Shown here one piece after another: positions 8,313-15,824 of a DNA stretch of 64,000 bases (position 1 is its first letter; each line of letters opens with the position of its first letter). Made by a program: the position numbers and the translations under genes. This DNA is from JAHFDS01 sp964593795 (GTDB lineage Bacteria; Myxococcota_A; Polyangia; JAHFDS01), in contig CAZQJC010000296.1 in the NCBI GenBank assembly GCA_964593795.1, forward strand, positions 26,545 to 90,544, given 5' to 3'. Below the pieces are notes generated by a model. That model was not told where the DNA came from and did no database searches. It was given only the letters and a program-made list of their open reading frames with translations.

Positions 8313-9380
8313 ATGCATCCGAGCCGCACGCGCGTGGTGCGATCGCTTCTGCGCCGCGAGCTCGCGGCGCCGTCGCCTCGCCGCTGGATGGGGGCCGTCT
8401 CCTGGGCCGTAGGTGCGGCCCGCCGGCTGCCGGTCGTCTCGCCGCCGCTGCACCTGCACCTCGAGATCACCACCCGCTGCAACCTCGCGTGCACGATGTG
8501 CGAGCACAGCGTCTGGTCCGACAAGGGCCGGGACCTCCCCTTGGCCGAGTTCGTGCGCCGACTGGACGCGGCCGGCCCGCAGCTTCGATCGGTCGACCTG
8601 ACCGGGATCGGCGAGCCGCTCCTGCACCACGACTTCGAGGCGATGCTCGCGGAGTGCGCGCGGCGTGGGCTGCGCGTCCGCTTCAACACGAACGCCACGC
8701 TGATGACGGAGCGCTGGGCGGAGCGGATCGTCTCGCTGGGCGTCGACGAGGTGCACGTCTCGTTCGACGGCGCCCGGAAGGAGACCTTCGAGCGCCTCCG
8801 CGTCGGCGGCCGGTTCGAGAAGGTGCAAGAGGGCGTGCGGCGCCTCGCGGCCGCGAAGCACGCTGCGGGGAAGCGCACGCCGTGGCTCTCGATCCAGATG
8901 GTGCTGCTCGATGACACGCTGCCCGAGGTCGTGGAGCTGGTCGAGCTCGCGGCAGCGCTCGGGGCCGACGCGGCGAGCTTCCAGGGACTGCTCGGGGACG
9001 TGCTGGGCAGCGGCGCGCAGAACCCCTTCATCACCCGGCCGGCCGAGGTGGGGACGCTGCTCGACGAGGCGGAGCGGCGTGCCGAGGCGCTCGGCCTCGA
9101 GCTCGCGCGGCCCCGGCCCGGCAAGGGCCCCGGCGTCTGCCCGCTGCCGTGGACGCAGGCCTTCGTACAGCTCGACGGGACCGTCCTACCCTGCTGCCTC
9201 TACACCCAGGCCGACCAGCGCGAGCACATCGCCAGCAGCTTCGGGCTCGGCAAGCTCGGAGACGCCCCACTCGCCAGCCTGTGGAACGACGCCCCCTACC
9301 GCGAGCTGCGGACGGCGCTGGCGGAGGGCAAGCGCCCCGGACCCTGCGCGGGGTGTCCGCTGCCGCGGGGACTCTACTGA
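8313..9380 (+). CDS. Radical SAM protein with SPASM-like C-terminus (first of pair)
   Basis: This is a 355-residue radical SAM enzyme. The [4Fe-4S] motif is CNLACTMC near residue 55, followed by GIGEPLL, equivalent to the GGE SAM-binding strand. The C-terminal third has further Cys residues (GVCPLP, LPCCLY, PCAGCPL) as in SPASM/Twitch proteins that hold auxiliary clusters. The next gene starts 1 base after its stop and encodes another radical SAM protein. SPASM enzymes in glycan clusters include sugar dehydrogenases and epimerases, but the substrate here is unknown. Confidence 0.9.
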   Translation: MHPSRTRVVRSLLRRELAAPSPRRWMGAVSWAVGAARRLPVVSPPLHLHLEITTRCNLACTMCEHSVWSDKGRDLPLAEFVRRLDAAGPQLRSVDLTGIGEPLLHHDFEAMLAECARRGLRVRFNTNATLMTERWAERIVSLGVDEVHVSFDGARKETFERLRVGGRFEKVQEGVRRLAAAKHAAGKRTPWLSIQMVLLDDTLPEVVELVELAAALGADAASFQGLLGDVLGSGAQNPFITRPAEVGTLLDEAERRAEALGLELARPRPGKGPGVCPLPWTQAFVQLDGTVLPCCLYTQADQREHIASSFGLGKLGDAPLASLWNDAPYRELRTALAEGKRPGPCAGCPLPRGLY

Positions 9381-9381
9381 G

Positions 9382-10455
9382 ATGACGCGGTACCCCCTGC
9401 GACTCGTGGTGTCCGAGGGCGCGAACGTGGCGAAGGCCTGGGCGTCGCGCGCGCTCGGGCGAGCCCTGTCGCGCCCCATGACGGCGAACCTCATCCTGAC
9501 CGAGAAGTGCAACTCGCGCTGCACGACCTGCGACTACTGGAAGCGCAACGTGCGCGCCAAGGACGAGCTGTCGCTCGAGGACCTCGACCACATCGCGCAG
9601 GACCTGTCCGAGATGGGGACGCGGATGGTGGCGCTGTCGGGCGGCGAGCCCACGCTGCGCGAGGATCTCGCGGAGATCGTGCGCGCGTTCAAGCGGCGTG
9701 ACTTCCTGGTGCAGATCACGACGAACGGCCTGCTGCTAGACACCGAGCGAGGCGAAGCGCTGCTCCGCAGCGGCATCGATCGCATCACCGTGTCGCTCGA
9801 TTCGCACCTGCCGGATCGCTACAAGCAGATCCGCGGCGTGGACGCGGCGGACGACCTGCTGCGGCGCCTCACGGCGCTCCTCCGACGCTCGCCGAGACCC
9901 ATCGTCGAGACCAACACGGTCCTGATGGCGCAGAACCTCGACGAGGTGCCGGACACCCTCGAGCACGTCCTCGGGCTCGGCATCGACGGCGTCAACCTCT
10001 CACCCGCAGTCGTCGAGGGCGACAACAACGTGCTCGACGGGGACAAGCTCGAGCTCCTCCCCGCCGACGACGCGCGCGTCCGGCGCACCGTGGCTCGACT
10101 GCTCGACCTCAAGCGGCGCGAACCGAGCCGGATGCGACCCTCGGTGGCCTTCCTCGAGGGCATCGTCCCGTACTTCAGGAACCCGCAGCGTCCGGCGTTC
10201 GACTGCTGGGCCGGCTACGTCTCGATCGACGTCTACCAGGACGGCGCGGTGCGCCTGTGCGGCTCGACCGCGCCGATCGGCAATGCGCGAGCGGGCTTGC
10301 GCCAGGTCTGGGAGAGCGCCGAGGCCGAGACGCGTCGGCGCGAGATGCTGCGCGGCGAATGCCCCGGCTGCCACGTGTCGTGCAAGGCCGAGCCATCCAT
10401 CGTCGTCGCGCCGAGGACCGGCGTACGCGCAGCGCTCGGCAGGCTCCGCGCGTGA
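9382..10455 (+). CDS. Radical SAM protein with SPASM-like C-terminus (second of pair)
   Basis: This 357-residue protein begins at an ATG 1 base after the preceding stop. The radical SAM motif is CNSRCTTC at about residues 43-50, with SGGEPTLR as the SAM-binding segment. A C-terminal Cys set (FDCWAG, RLCGS, CPGCHVSC) indicates auxiliary iron-sulfur cluster binding. Its layout resembles that of the neighbour, although the two proteins are clearly diverged. The tandem arrangement beside an aminotransferase suggests consecutive steps or a heteromeric enzyme. Confidence 0.9.
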   Translation: MTRYPLRLVVSEGANVAKAWASRALGRALSRPMTANLILTEKCNSRCTTCDYWKRNVRAKDELSLEDLDHIAQDLSEMGTRMVALSGGEPTLREDLAEIVRAFKRRDFLVQITTNGLLLDTERGEALLRSGIDRITVSLDSHLPDRYKQIRGVDAADDLLRRLTALLRRSPRPIVETNTVLMAQNLDEVPDTLEHVLGLGIDGVNLSPAVVEGDNNVLDGDKLELLPADDARVRRTVARLLDLKRREPSRMRPSVAFLEGIVPYFRNPQRPAFDCWAGYVSIDVYQDGAVRLCGSTAPIGNARAGLRQVWESAEAETRRREMLRGECPGCHVSCKAEPSIVVAPRTGVRAALGRLRA

Positions 10456-10487
10456 GCGCCCATTAGAGGCTGGCCGATGGAGCTTCC

Positions 10488-11504
10488 GTGACTGACCGGC
10501 CGCCGCGGGTCTCGGTGCTCGTCCTCAACTTGGACGGTCGGGAGCACCTTGACGAGTGCCTCGGCAGCCTCGCCCAGACGACCTACGCGGATCGCGAGGA
10601 CGTGCTCGTCGACAACGGCTCGAAGGACGGCTCCGTCACCCTCGTCCGCGCCGGGTTCCCTTCGGTCCGCGTCGTCGCGTTCTCCGAGAACCTCGGCTTC
10701 GCGGGCGCCTACGATCGCGTGATCCGCGACCACTGCGACAGCGAGCTCGTGTGCCTCCTCAACAACGACGTCCGGGTCGACCCCGGCTGGCTCACGCCCC
10801 TCGTCGCCGCCCTCGACGCCGATCCCGGCGCCGCCATCGCGGGCGCGCGGCTCCTGTCGTACCCGGATGGCGCACGCGTGGACCACGACGGGGGCCTGAT
10901 CTCGCCGATCGGGGCCGGCGTCGACCTGGGCAAGTTCCATCCGCCCGGCCCCTCCGGACCGCCGCGCCTGTCGGGCTTCGCCTGCGGAGCCGCGCTCCTC
11001 GTGCGCCGCGCCGACTACCTCGCGCTCGGCGGCTTCGACCCCGCGTACGTCATCTACCACGAGGACGTGGAGCTCGCCTGGAAGGCCTGGCGTACGGGCC
11101 GACGCGTCCTGCACGTACCGGCGGCCGTCGTCTTGCACAAGGGCGGCGCGCTCATGGGCCGGCCGGACTCGCCGCGACGCCTGTACCTGTCCCAGCGCAA
11201 CCGCCTGCGCAACCTGCTCAAGCACCGGGGCGCGGTCGGCCTCGTGAGCGGGCTCGCGATCTCGCTCGGCTTCGACGCCGTGCGCTCCGCGCGCTTCCTG
11301 GCCGCCGCCGATCGCGAGCGGCTCGCCTCGCTGTGGCGCGCGAACCGGGACGTGCTGGCGGAGGTGGGCGCGCTCCTCCGCGCCCGGTCGTCGGGCGGGG
11401 ACGCCGCGTCCGACCGCGAGCTCGATCGGCTGGGGGTGTTCGCGTCGCTCCGCGCTTCCGTCTCCGCGTTCCGGGATCAGCAGCGCGCTGCGAGGGCGCC
11501 CTGA
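10488..11504 (+). CDS. GT2 glycosyltransferase, rhamnosyltransferase-like
   Basis: This 338-residue cytosolic glycosyltransferase has VSVLVLNLDGREHL, LVDNGSKDGS and the metal-binding LLNNDVRVDPGW, then HEDVELAWKAWRTG near residue 195 as in WbbL-like rhamnosyl- and galactofuranosyltransferases. It starts at GTG and ends in a 4-base CTGA overlap with the FAD enzyme gene. Likely role: adding one residue to the growing glycan. The sugar is not certain. Confidence 0.88.
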   Translation: MTDRPPRVSVLVLNLDGREHLDECLGSLAQTTYADREDVLVDNGSKDGSVTLVRAGFPSVRVVAFSENLGFAGAYDRVIRDHCDSELVCLLNNDVRVDPGWLTPLVAALDADPGAAIAGARLLSYPDGARVDHDGGLISPIGAGVDLGKFHPPGPSGPPRLSGFACGAALLVRRADYLALGGFDPAYVIYHEDVELAWKAWRTGRRVLHVPAAVVLHKGGALMGRPDSPRRLYLSQRNRLRNLLKHRGAVGLVSGLAISLGFDAVRSARFLAAADRERLASLWRANRDVLAEVGALLRARSSGGDAASDRELDRLGVFASLRASVSAFRDQQRAARAP

Positions 11505-12784
11505 CCGACTGCGACGTGCTGGTCGTAGGGGCCGGCCCCGCGGGCCTCGGCGCTGCCGTCGCCGCCAGGCGGCGCGGCGCGCGCGTGATCGTCCTCGAGC
11601 GTTCGAGCAGCGTCGGGGGGCTCGCCGGTGGCTTCGACTTCGCCGGGGGCAGGCTCGATCTCGGACCACACTTCCTCGAGTCACGCTTCGGCGACACCGC
11701 GGGCGTGCGCGACCTGCTCGAGGAGGTCCCGTACGTCGAGGACATCTCCCTCGGCGGGCGCCACTACAGGTTCCCCCTCGGCTTGCTCAGGGAGCCGCGC
11801 TTCGTGGTCTCGGTGGCCACGGGCGCGCTGCGCGCGATGCTGCCGAGCTCGGCCGAGGCGCCCTCGCTGGCGGACCACCTCCGGCGCACCTATGGCCGCC
11901 GCTTCGCGGCCGAGGTGCTCGAGCCGCTCATCGGCAAGTGGTCCGGGCGCCCGTGCGGCGAGCTCTCGGCCGATCTGGCCGAGCGGTTCGACCCCCCGAG
12001 CCCGAAGATCGTCCTTCACCACGCGAGGGTGCTCCTGACGCGGCGGAGCCATCACCTGTCGGGGGACCGCGTCGTGTGGACGCGCGGCAAGGGCGGCATC
12101 GGCCGCGTGATGAGCGCGATCGCCGAGCGGCACGCGCTCGACGTACGCACCGGCAGCGAGGTCACCGCGATCGATCTCGACGCCGGCGCGGCGACCCTGG
12201 CGGACGGCACGCGCCTCGCGGCGCGGACGATCGTGGCGACGCAGCCCTGGCCGGTGCTGGCGCGCCTCCTCGGCGACGCCCGGTTCGCGGCCCTGGCCGC
12301 CCTACCCTACCGCACGATCGTGCTCGTTTTCCTGCTCGTCGCGCGGCCGCGCGTGCTCTCGAATCAGTGGACGTGGTTCCCCGAGGCGGGCTTCCCGTTC
12401 TACCGCGCGAGCGAGCCGACCAACTGCGGGCCGATCGAGGGCCTGCCCACCGGACACGCGGCGATCGTCCTCGAGCTCGCGTGCGACGCCGAGGACGCGA
12501 CGTACCGGGCATCCGACGAGGACCTCGTCGAGACGTGCAGCGAGTCCTTCTGCCGCCAGTACGACCTGCCGGCGTCCGCGATCTCGCTCGGCGCCGTCCT
12601 GCGCGCGCGCTTCGGCTACCCGGTCTACGCGCGCGAGCACCGCGAGCTGCGCCGCAGCCTCGCGACCTCGGGCCTGCACCCGCGGCTCCGACTGGCCGGC
12701 CGCTTCGCGCTCCACCGCCACATCCAGAGCGAGGCGAGCTACGGCACCGGCGTCGAGGCGGGCCGGCTGTCAGACCAGCGCTGA
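11501..12784 (+). CDS. FAD-dependent oxidoreductase/mutase of the amine-oxidase superfamily
   Basis: The roughly 427-residue protein has an N-terminal dinucleotide-binding motif, VVGAGPAGLGAA, then ERSSSVGGLAGG and LGPHFL, as in UDP-galactopyranose mutase-like and protoporphyrinogen-oxidase-like enzymes. It ends with RLAGRFALHRHIQSE, a typical FAD-contact region. The start is unusual: no ATG/GTG is well placed. The CTG at 11501 overlaps the previous stop and has GAGGG 5 bases upstream; the alternative GTG at 11516 lacks a ribosome site. A mutase or oxidase acting on a sugar nucleotide fits the context. Confidence 0.85.
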   Translation: MTDCDVLVVGAGPAGLGAAVAARRRGARVIVLERSSSVGGLAGGFDFAGGRLDLGPHFLESRFGDTAGVRDLLEEVPYVEDISLGGRHYRFPLGLLREPRFVVSVATGALRAMLPSSAEAPSLADHLRRTYGRRFAAEVLEPLIGKWSGRPCGELSADLAERFDPPSPKIVLHHARVLLTRRSHHLSGDRVVWTRGKGGIGRVMSAIAERHALDVRTGSEVTAIDLDAGAATLADGTRLAARTIVATQPWPVLARLLGDARFAALAALPYRTIVLVFLLVARPRVLSNQWTWFPEAGFPFYRASEPTNCGPIEGLPTGHAAIVLELACDAEDATYRASDEDLVETCSESFCRQYDLPASAISLGAVLRARFGYPVYAREHRELRRSLATSGLHPRLRLAGRFALHRHIQSEASYGTGVEAGRLSDQR

Positions 12785-12803
12785 CGAGCGGCCGTCGTGG
12801 CGA

Positions 12804-13850
12804 TCACAATCGAGTCCGCCAGCTCTCGACGATCTCCTGGAGGATCTGGGGCAACGAGACGCGAATGTCCCAGGTCGGGTAGTGGGCCCGCAGCTTGGAG
12901 AGATCCGACAGGTAGCAGATGTGGTCACCCGCGCGGTTCTGGTCCACGTACTCGTAGCGCATCGGCTTGCCCGTGAGCGCCGCGACCGCGTCGAAGGCCT
13001 CGAGAATGGAGCAGGAGTTGCCCCGGCCGCCTCCGAGGTTGTAGACCTCGCCCGCCCGAGGAGCCTCGGCGAAGGCGCCGATGAAGGCCGCGACGTCCCT
13101 GGCGTGGATGTTGTCGCGCACCTGCTTGCCCTTGTAGCCGTAGACCTTGTAGACGCGCTCCTCGACGTTGCACTTGACGAGGTAGCTGAGGAAGCCGTGC
13201 AGCTCGACGCCCGAGTGGCTCGGGCCCGTCAGGCATCCTCCTCGAAGGCAGCAGGTCATCATGCCGAAGTACTGCCCGTACTCCTGCACGAGCACGTCGG
13301 CCGCCAGCTTCGAGGCACCGAACAGCGAGTGCTTCGAGCGATCGACCTGGAACGTCTCCGGGATGCCGTCCTTGAAGGCCGGATCCGCATAGTCCCAGCG
13401 CTTCTCGAGCTCGACCAACGGGATCCGGTTCGGCGCGTCGCCGTACACCTTGTTGGTGGACATGAACACGAACACGGCGGCCGGTGCATGGGTGCGCGTG
13501 GCCTCGAGGAGATTCAGGGTGCCGAGCGCGTTGGTGTCGAAGTCATCGAACGGACGCGACGCCGCGAGGTCATGGCTCGGCTGGGCGGCGGCGTGCACGA
13601 CCAGCTCCGGCTTGATGTCCGCCAGGGCCGACAGGATCCCGCCGCGATCGCGCACGTCGAGCTCGACGTGCTGGAAGGCCGGGTAGCTGGTCTGGAGGCG
13701 CTTCTGGTTCCACCGAGTGTCGCCGCCCGGTCCGAAGAAGTCCGCGCGCATGTTGTTGTCGATGCCCCAGACGCGATGTCCGCGCGCCGCCATGTACGAG
13801 ACGACCTCGCCGCCGATCAGGCCCGACGATCCCGTGACGAGCACCCTCAT
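12804..13850 (-). CDS. SDR epimerase resembling CDP-paratose 2-epimerase
   Basis: This 348-residue extended SDR has LVTGSSGLIGGE (NAD binding), HAAAQPSHDLA, STNKVYGD and a long insertion before SLFGASKLAAD. The STNKVYGDAPN and ELEKRW segments are characteristic of the RfbE/Tyv CDP-paratose 2-epimerase group. In the motif where YxxxK is usual, LFGASK is seen after the insertion, so the catalytic Tyr equivalent needs checking by alignment. It is a single gene, convergent with the FAD-enzyme operon (19-bp gap) and divergent from the next SDR. GGAGAG precedes the ATG. Confidence 0.82.
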   Translation of the reverse strand: MRVLVTGSSGLIGGEVVSYMAARGHRVWGIDNNMRADFFGPGGDTRWNQKRLQTSYPAFQHVELDVRDRGGILSALADIKPELVVHAAAQPSHDLAASRPFDDFDTNALGTLNLLEATRTHAPAAVFVFMSTNKVYGDAPNRIPLVELEKRWDYADPAFKDGIPETFQVDRSKHSLFGASKLAADVLVQEYGQYFGMMTCCLRGGCLTGPSHSGVELHGFLSYLVKCNVEERVYKVYGYKGKQVRDNIHARDVAAFIGAFAEAPRAGEVYNLGGGRGNSCSILEAFDAVAALTGKPMRYEYVDQNRAGDHICYLSDLSKLRAHYPTWDIRVSLPQILQEIVESWRTRL

Positions 13851-13891
13851 GAACGGTCTCTCCGATCGATCGAATGACTCACAGGCTCGCG

Positions 13892-13968
13892 ATCATAACA
13901 TCTGCTACCGTCGCCTGCTTCCAGCAGCCGAGCCGATCGCCAAGGCCGTCGCTGGACTGCGATATGAT
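13892..13968. promoter_or_regulatory. Divergent promoter region with two TATGAT boxes
   Basis: The 136-nt gap between the two divergent SDR genes contains TATGAT on the minus strand (13892-13897) and TATGAT on the plus strand (13963-13968). Each is 5 of 6 to the -10 consensus and oriented toward its gene. Neither has a recognisable -35 at normal spacing. Confidence 0.35.
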
Positions 13969-13986
13969 GGAGCGCATGGTGACGTC

Positions 13987-15099
13987 ATGAAAGGGCGCGT
14001 GCTGCTCACCGGTGGCGCGGGCTTCATCGGGTCGTACATCGCCGAGCGGCTGCTCCTCGCCGGCTACTCCGTCCGCGTGCTCGACGCGCTGATCCCGCAG
14101 GTTCATCCGACGGGCGAGTGGCCGACCTACCTGTCCCCGGAGGTCGAGCGCGTGCGTGCCGACGTCCGCGACGCGGACGCGGTGCGGCGTGCGCTCGCTG
14201 ACGTGGACGTGGTGTCGCACCACGCGGCGCGCGTGGGCGTAGGCCAGTCGCAGTACGAGATCGAGGGCTACGTAGACGGCAACATGCGGGGGACCGCGAC
14301 GCTGCTCGACGTCCTCGTGAACTCGAGGCACCGGGTGCGCCGGCTCGTGGTCGCGGCTTCGATGAGCTCGTACGGCGAGGGCGCGTATCGCTGCGCGTCC
14401 TGCGGAATCGTGCGTCCCGGCCTGCGCAACCTCGAGCAGATGCAGGCCAAGCACTGGGAGCCGCCGTGCCCTCGGTGCCGCGGAGCGCTCACGCCCGTGC
14501 CGACGGACGAGACGCAGGAGTGCCAATCGAACTCCATCTACGCGCTCAGCAAGAAGTCGCAGGAGGACATGGTCCTCATGATCGGGCAGACCTACGACAT
14601 CCCTGCCATCGCGCTGCGATACTTCAACGTGTTCGGACCGCGGCAGTCGCTGCAGAACCCCTACACTGGCGTCGCCGCGATCTTCCTGTCGCGGATCCTG
14701 TCCGGTAACCGACCGGTCGTCTACGAGGACGGTGCGCAAGCGCGCGACTTCGTGTCGGTGCATGACATCGCCGAGGTGAACCTGCGCGCGATCGAATCTA
14801 CCGTGTGCGGGGCCGTCAACGTCGGGACGGGGCAGCCACACGGCATCGCGGACATCGCACGCACGCTCGCGAAGCTGGTCGGCAAAGACATCGAGCCGGA
14901 GATCAGCGGAGGCTACCGCAAGGGCGACGTGCGCCATTGCTACGCCGACAACCGTCGGTTGCGCGAGTGGCTGCAGTACACCCCCGAATGGTCGTTCGAA
15001 CGCGCGATGGCGGAGCTCATCGAGTGGTCGCGAGGCGCCGCGGTCGAGGACCGATTCGAGCAAGCCACGCGGGAGCTGCGCGAGCGCGGCCTGGCCTGA
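13987..15099 (+). CDS. SDR sugar-nucleotide epimerase with zinc-ribbon insertion
   Basis: The 370-residue extended SDR has LLTGGAGFIGSYIAE, MSSYGEGAY and SIYALSKK (YxxxK). Between the catalytic Ser region and the Tyr sits an insertion with two CxxC pairs (YRCASC and CPRCRG, about 30 residues apart), a probable structural zinc site. A comparable insertion is known to me in SDRs annotated as dTDP-L-rhamnose 4-epimerases, so that is one possible activity. The ATG at 13987 is the only well-placed start in frame with MKGRVLLTGG. It stands alone between opposing genes. Confidence 0.85.
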   Translation: MKGRVLLTGGAGFIGSYIAERLLLAGYSVRVLDALIPQVHPTGEWPTYLSPEVERVRADVRDADAVRRALADVDVVSHHAARVGVGQSQYEIEGYVDGNMRGTATLLDVLVNSRHRVRRLVVAASMSSYGEGAYRCASCGIVRPGLRNLEQMQAKHWEPPCPRCRGALTPVPTDETQECQSNSIYALSKKSQEDMVLMIGQTYDIPAIALRYFNVFGPRQSLQNPYTGVAAIFLSRILSGNRPVVYEDGAQARDFVSVHDIAEVNLRAIESTVCGAVNVGTGQPHGIADIARTLAKLVGKDIEPEISGGYRKGDVRHCYADNRRLREWLQYTPEWSFERAMAELIEWSRGAAVEDRFEQATRELRERGLA

Positions 15100-15106
15100 C
15101 CGGAGC

Positions 15107-15646
15107 TCAATCGCCGAGGAGGCGCTCGATGAGCGTGACCGCCTCGTCGAGGTTCTCGACGACGTGATCGGCTCGCTGCTCCGCGTCGGGCTCGGCGCCG
15201 CGCCCGGAGCGCACGAGGAGCGTCGTTCCGCCGACCCCCCGACCGAGCTCGATGTCGCAGGCTCGATCGCCCACGAAGAAGGCGTCCTCGGCGCGCAACC
15301 CGAGCGCGCGCGCCGCGCGATCGACGAGGCCTCGGGCCGGCTTGCGGCAGGCGCATTTCTCGTCGGGTCCATGCGGGCAGACGTAGATCGCGGCGAGCGC
15401 TACGCCACTCGCGGCGAGCAGCTCGCGCACGCGGGCGTTGACGCGAGCGACCGTCTCGATCGAGAAGAGCCCGCGCGCGACGCCGGACTGGTTCGTCACG
15501 ACGACGAGCGGTAGACCGCGACGACAGAGCCTGGCCAGGGCACTCGCGCCCGGGAGCAGCTCGACCCCCGCCGGATCGTCGAGGTAGTGCCTGTCCAGGA
15601 TCAGGGTTCCGTCGCGATCGAGCACAACGAAGGCGGCGCCCCGCAC
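15107..15646 (-). CDS. gmhB: D-glycero-D-manno-heptose 1,7-bisphosphate 7-phosphatase
   Basis: This 179-residue HAD phosphatase has the nucleophile motif LDRDGTL, motif II VVTNQSG, the GmhB zinc site CPHGPDEKCACRKP (three Cys and one His) and FVGDRACDIELG. In heptose biosynthesis it removes the 7-phosphate of heptose 1,7-bisphosphate. The frame is open to a GTG at 15664. The GTG at 15646 gives the usual N-terminus (RGAAFVVLDRDG) and lies 8 nt after a TACCCT hexamer. It is transcribed away from the other heptose genes, which start at 15825. Confidence 0.9.
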   Translation of the reverse strand: MRGAAFVVLDRDGTLILDRHYLDDPAGVELLPGASALARLCRRGLPLVVVTNQSGVARGLFSIETVARVNARVRELLAASGVALAAIYVCPHGPDEKCACRKPARGLVDRAARALGLRAEDAFFVGDRACDIELGRGVGGTTLLVRSGRGAEPDAEQRADHVVENLDEAVTLIERLLGD

Positions 15647-15654
15647 GCACCTGC

Positions 15655-15660
15655 AGGGTA
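15655..15660 (-). promoter_or_regulatory. -10-like hexamer 8 nt before gmhB
   Basis: TACCCT on the minus strand ends 8 nt before the GTG start at 15646, the same spacing as at several other operon starts in this window. The remaining gap to the divergent gene at 15825 shows no other clear signal. Confidence 0.3.
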
Positions 15661-15824
15661 GCACGACGCACGATCACCGAAGCGTCCGCGCGCGTCCGCG
15701 GGCGCTCCGGACTTGCGCGGCGCGTGCTAACATGAGCCCACCCGGTCGTGGAGTTTCCCGATGATGAGCTGCCTCCTGGACGGCCACCGCGCGAGGGTCC
15801 GCGGCGCGCGCGATCTCGTCTGAC

